Shown here piece after piece: positions 58,998-59,436 of a stretch of DNA of 59,436 nt (the first letter of the stretch is position 1; the number at the start of each line of letters is the position of its first letter). The notes beneath the pieces are model-generated. The model had not been told where the DNA came from. It worked only from the letters and a program-made list of their open reading frames with translations, and did no database searches. The position numbers and the translations under genes are program-made. Origin of the DNA: Bacteroidales bacterium (GTDB lineage: Bacteria; Bacteroidota; Bacteroidia; Bacteroidales; UBA932). The DNA lies in NCBI GenBank assembly GCA_017561865.1, contig JAFZBH010000045.1, positions 1 through 59,436 on the forward strand, in the 5' to 3' direction.

Positions 58998-59048
58998 AAA
59001 GAGGATGACTAATAAGTCCAAAGGACTTTGAGGTCATCCTCTTTTTAT
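58998..59048 (+). terminator. Terminator of tRNA-Leu
   Basis: Stem AAAGAGGATGAC (58998-59009) with GTCATCCTCTTT (59033-59044), a nested AAGTCC/GGACTT pair within the loop, then a run of Ts (TTTTTATTT). It begins 3 bases after the tRNA's end. Confidence 0.9.
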
Positions 59049-59050
59049 TT

Positions 59051-59125
59051 GCCGTCCGGTCAGCCACAGGCATCCGGGCTGACGTCGGGAAAGGGCGGGG
59101 CTGTCCGCTTCGGTTACTGGACGGC
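59051..59125. repeat. Nested palindromic element after tRNA-Leu
   Basis: Outer arms GCCGTCCGGT (59051-59060) and ACTGGACGGC (59116-59125) pair with one mismatch. Inside, GTCAGCC (59059-59065) pairs with GGCTGAC (59077-59083). It resembles the nested form of the elements at 28941-29074 and in rsmE and queH, though the sequences differ. The rest to about 59250 has several more partial palindromes, including GTCCGTGGC-C-GCCACGGAC at 59251-59269, but no gene. Confidence 0.5.
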
Positions 59126-59277
59126 TAACTCCTCCTTTTTGGCCAGGTCCTGCGGTCCTGTCCAACAGTCGTCAGACACACGCCGTCCTGCTTGCAGCAC
59201 CGCTGTCCTCAGCGGGCCCCGCTGCTCCTTTCCCTCCTAATCGCCCGGACGTCCGTGGCCGCCACGGACCAACAAAA

Positions 59278-59314
59278 AATAGCTATTCTTTTGATAATCA
59301 AAGGAATAGCTATT
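59278..59314. repeat. Near-perfect 37-base palindrome ahead of the transposase
   Basis: Arms 59278-59295 and 59297-59314 pair at 17 of 18 positions with a single base at the centre (AATAGCTATTC.../...GAATAGCTATT). AT-rich, in contrast to the GC-rich sequence on its left. In RNA it would be a strong stem just before the transposase gene, ending in a short T-run (GCTTTT). Confidence 0.75.
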
Positions 59315-59383
59315 GCTTTTCTGATAAATAATTACTATCTTGTAGTTGCGAAAAAAAGAAAGAAAATCAATTACAGATCAGCA

Positions 59384-59436
59384 ATGGCAAAGGTAATCTT
59401 TAAATCTTACAATCAAAACGATAATCTGCTTTTTCC
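59384..59436 (+). CDS. Transposase N-terminus, IS1182-like, partial at the right edge
   Basis: Only 17 codons are in the window: MAKVIFKSYNQNDNLLF, with the next codon beginning CC for Pro. The pattern M-x-K-V-I-F-K-x-Y-x-Q...L-F-P is the start of IS1182-type DDE transposases in Bacteroidota; PPSL and PENHPVR would follow. The AT-rich base use begins near 59270, so the insertion sequence's left end lies between there and the start. A TTG-rich -33 and TATCTTGT -7 (59336-59343) may be the promoter. The call rests on a short piece. Confidence 0.55.
   Translation, partial: MAKVIFKSYNQNDNLLF

Noticed and set aside
59028-59240. A 70-codon frame after tRNA-Leu
   Set aside because: It starts within the terminator stem and runs across palindromes; no recognisable product.
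59251-59269. Perfect palindrome GTCCGTGGC-C-GCCACGGAC as a terminator
   Set aside because: No T-run follows on plus (CAACAAAAAAT) or on minus. More likely part of the repeat-rich stretch.
1-59436. CRISPR arrays, prophage genes, riboswitches or rRNA genes
   Set aside because: No regularly spaced repeats, phage structural genes, known riboswitch cores or rRNA segments were seen on reading both strands.

Overview
The window is a GC-rich (roughly 60% by eye) chromosome segment from an uncultured-type member of Bacteroidales (phylum Bacteroidota). The grounds are a SusC/SusD pair, fimbrillin-like lipoproteins, promoters of the Bacteroidota form TTTG-N19-TAnnTTTG, a MacAB/TolC exporter with split ATPase and permeases, DUF4252/ECF sigma modules, QueH and a Bacteroidota-type MutL. 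Species cannot be named from the sequence alone.

Layout. 1-580: a D-Ala-D-Ala carboxypeptidase cut by the left edge, with a small conserved gene upstream. 617-8716 (minus): a surface-protein cluster of one large adhesin, three fimbrillin-like proteins (one carrying a beta-helix) and two small related peptides. 8742-12373 (minus): nitroreductase, glucuronoyl-esterase-like protein, NlpC/P60 hydrolase and L,D-transpeptidase. 12497-14356 (plus): DUF4252 / ECF sigma / membrane anti-sigma candidate / DUF4252, every junction overlapping by 4 bases. 14365-33249: a polysaccharide-utilisation region with two alpha/beta esterases, a GH13-esterase fusion and a double SGNH hydrolase on minus, SusC, SusD, an acetylesterase-GH51 fusion and a GH54 arabinofuranosidase on plus, and a GH29 fucosidase on minus. 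Together they suggest breakdown of an esterified, arabinose-containing plant glycan such as arabinoxylan or pectin side chains.

33246-40058 (minus): Na/Pi cotransporter, DUF2207 protein, M28 peptidase, acyltransferase, tRNA-Met, tRNA-Gln and ispF. 40100-43561 (plus): small membrane protein, mutL, rhomboid protease and tsaC/sua5. 43694-47981 (minus): rsmE, radA, a lipoprotein-like paralogous-domain protein and a second ECF sigma operon. 48085-56561 (minus): a long run ending in a phosphodiesterase, galE, CYTH protein and beta-barrel protein, headed by a complete MacAB-TolC-like exporter. 57003-58838 (minus): PLDc_N-like small protein, queH and a hemerythrin-LuxR regulator. 58863-59436: tRNA-Leu with promoter and terminator, then an AT-rich end that looks like the start of an insertion sequence.

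The most unusual signals are at the DNA level. (1) A palindromic element of about 136-163 bases sits in frame inside two RNA-modification genes, rsmE and queH. The two copies share a core whose hairpin keeps its TGAC loop while its stem changes on both sides. (2) A different short dispersed repeat is read as protein in the linker of mutL. (3) A bipartite 31-base motif (GCTATAACGC-N11-GAAAGGTTGG, read on plus) occurs exactly twice: just upstream of the second ECF sigma operon and upstream of the exporter operon. It looks like that sigma factor's own promoter and may define a small regulon. (4) Two further intergenic palindromes have the same nested-hairpin design.
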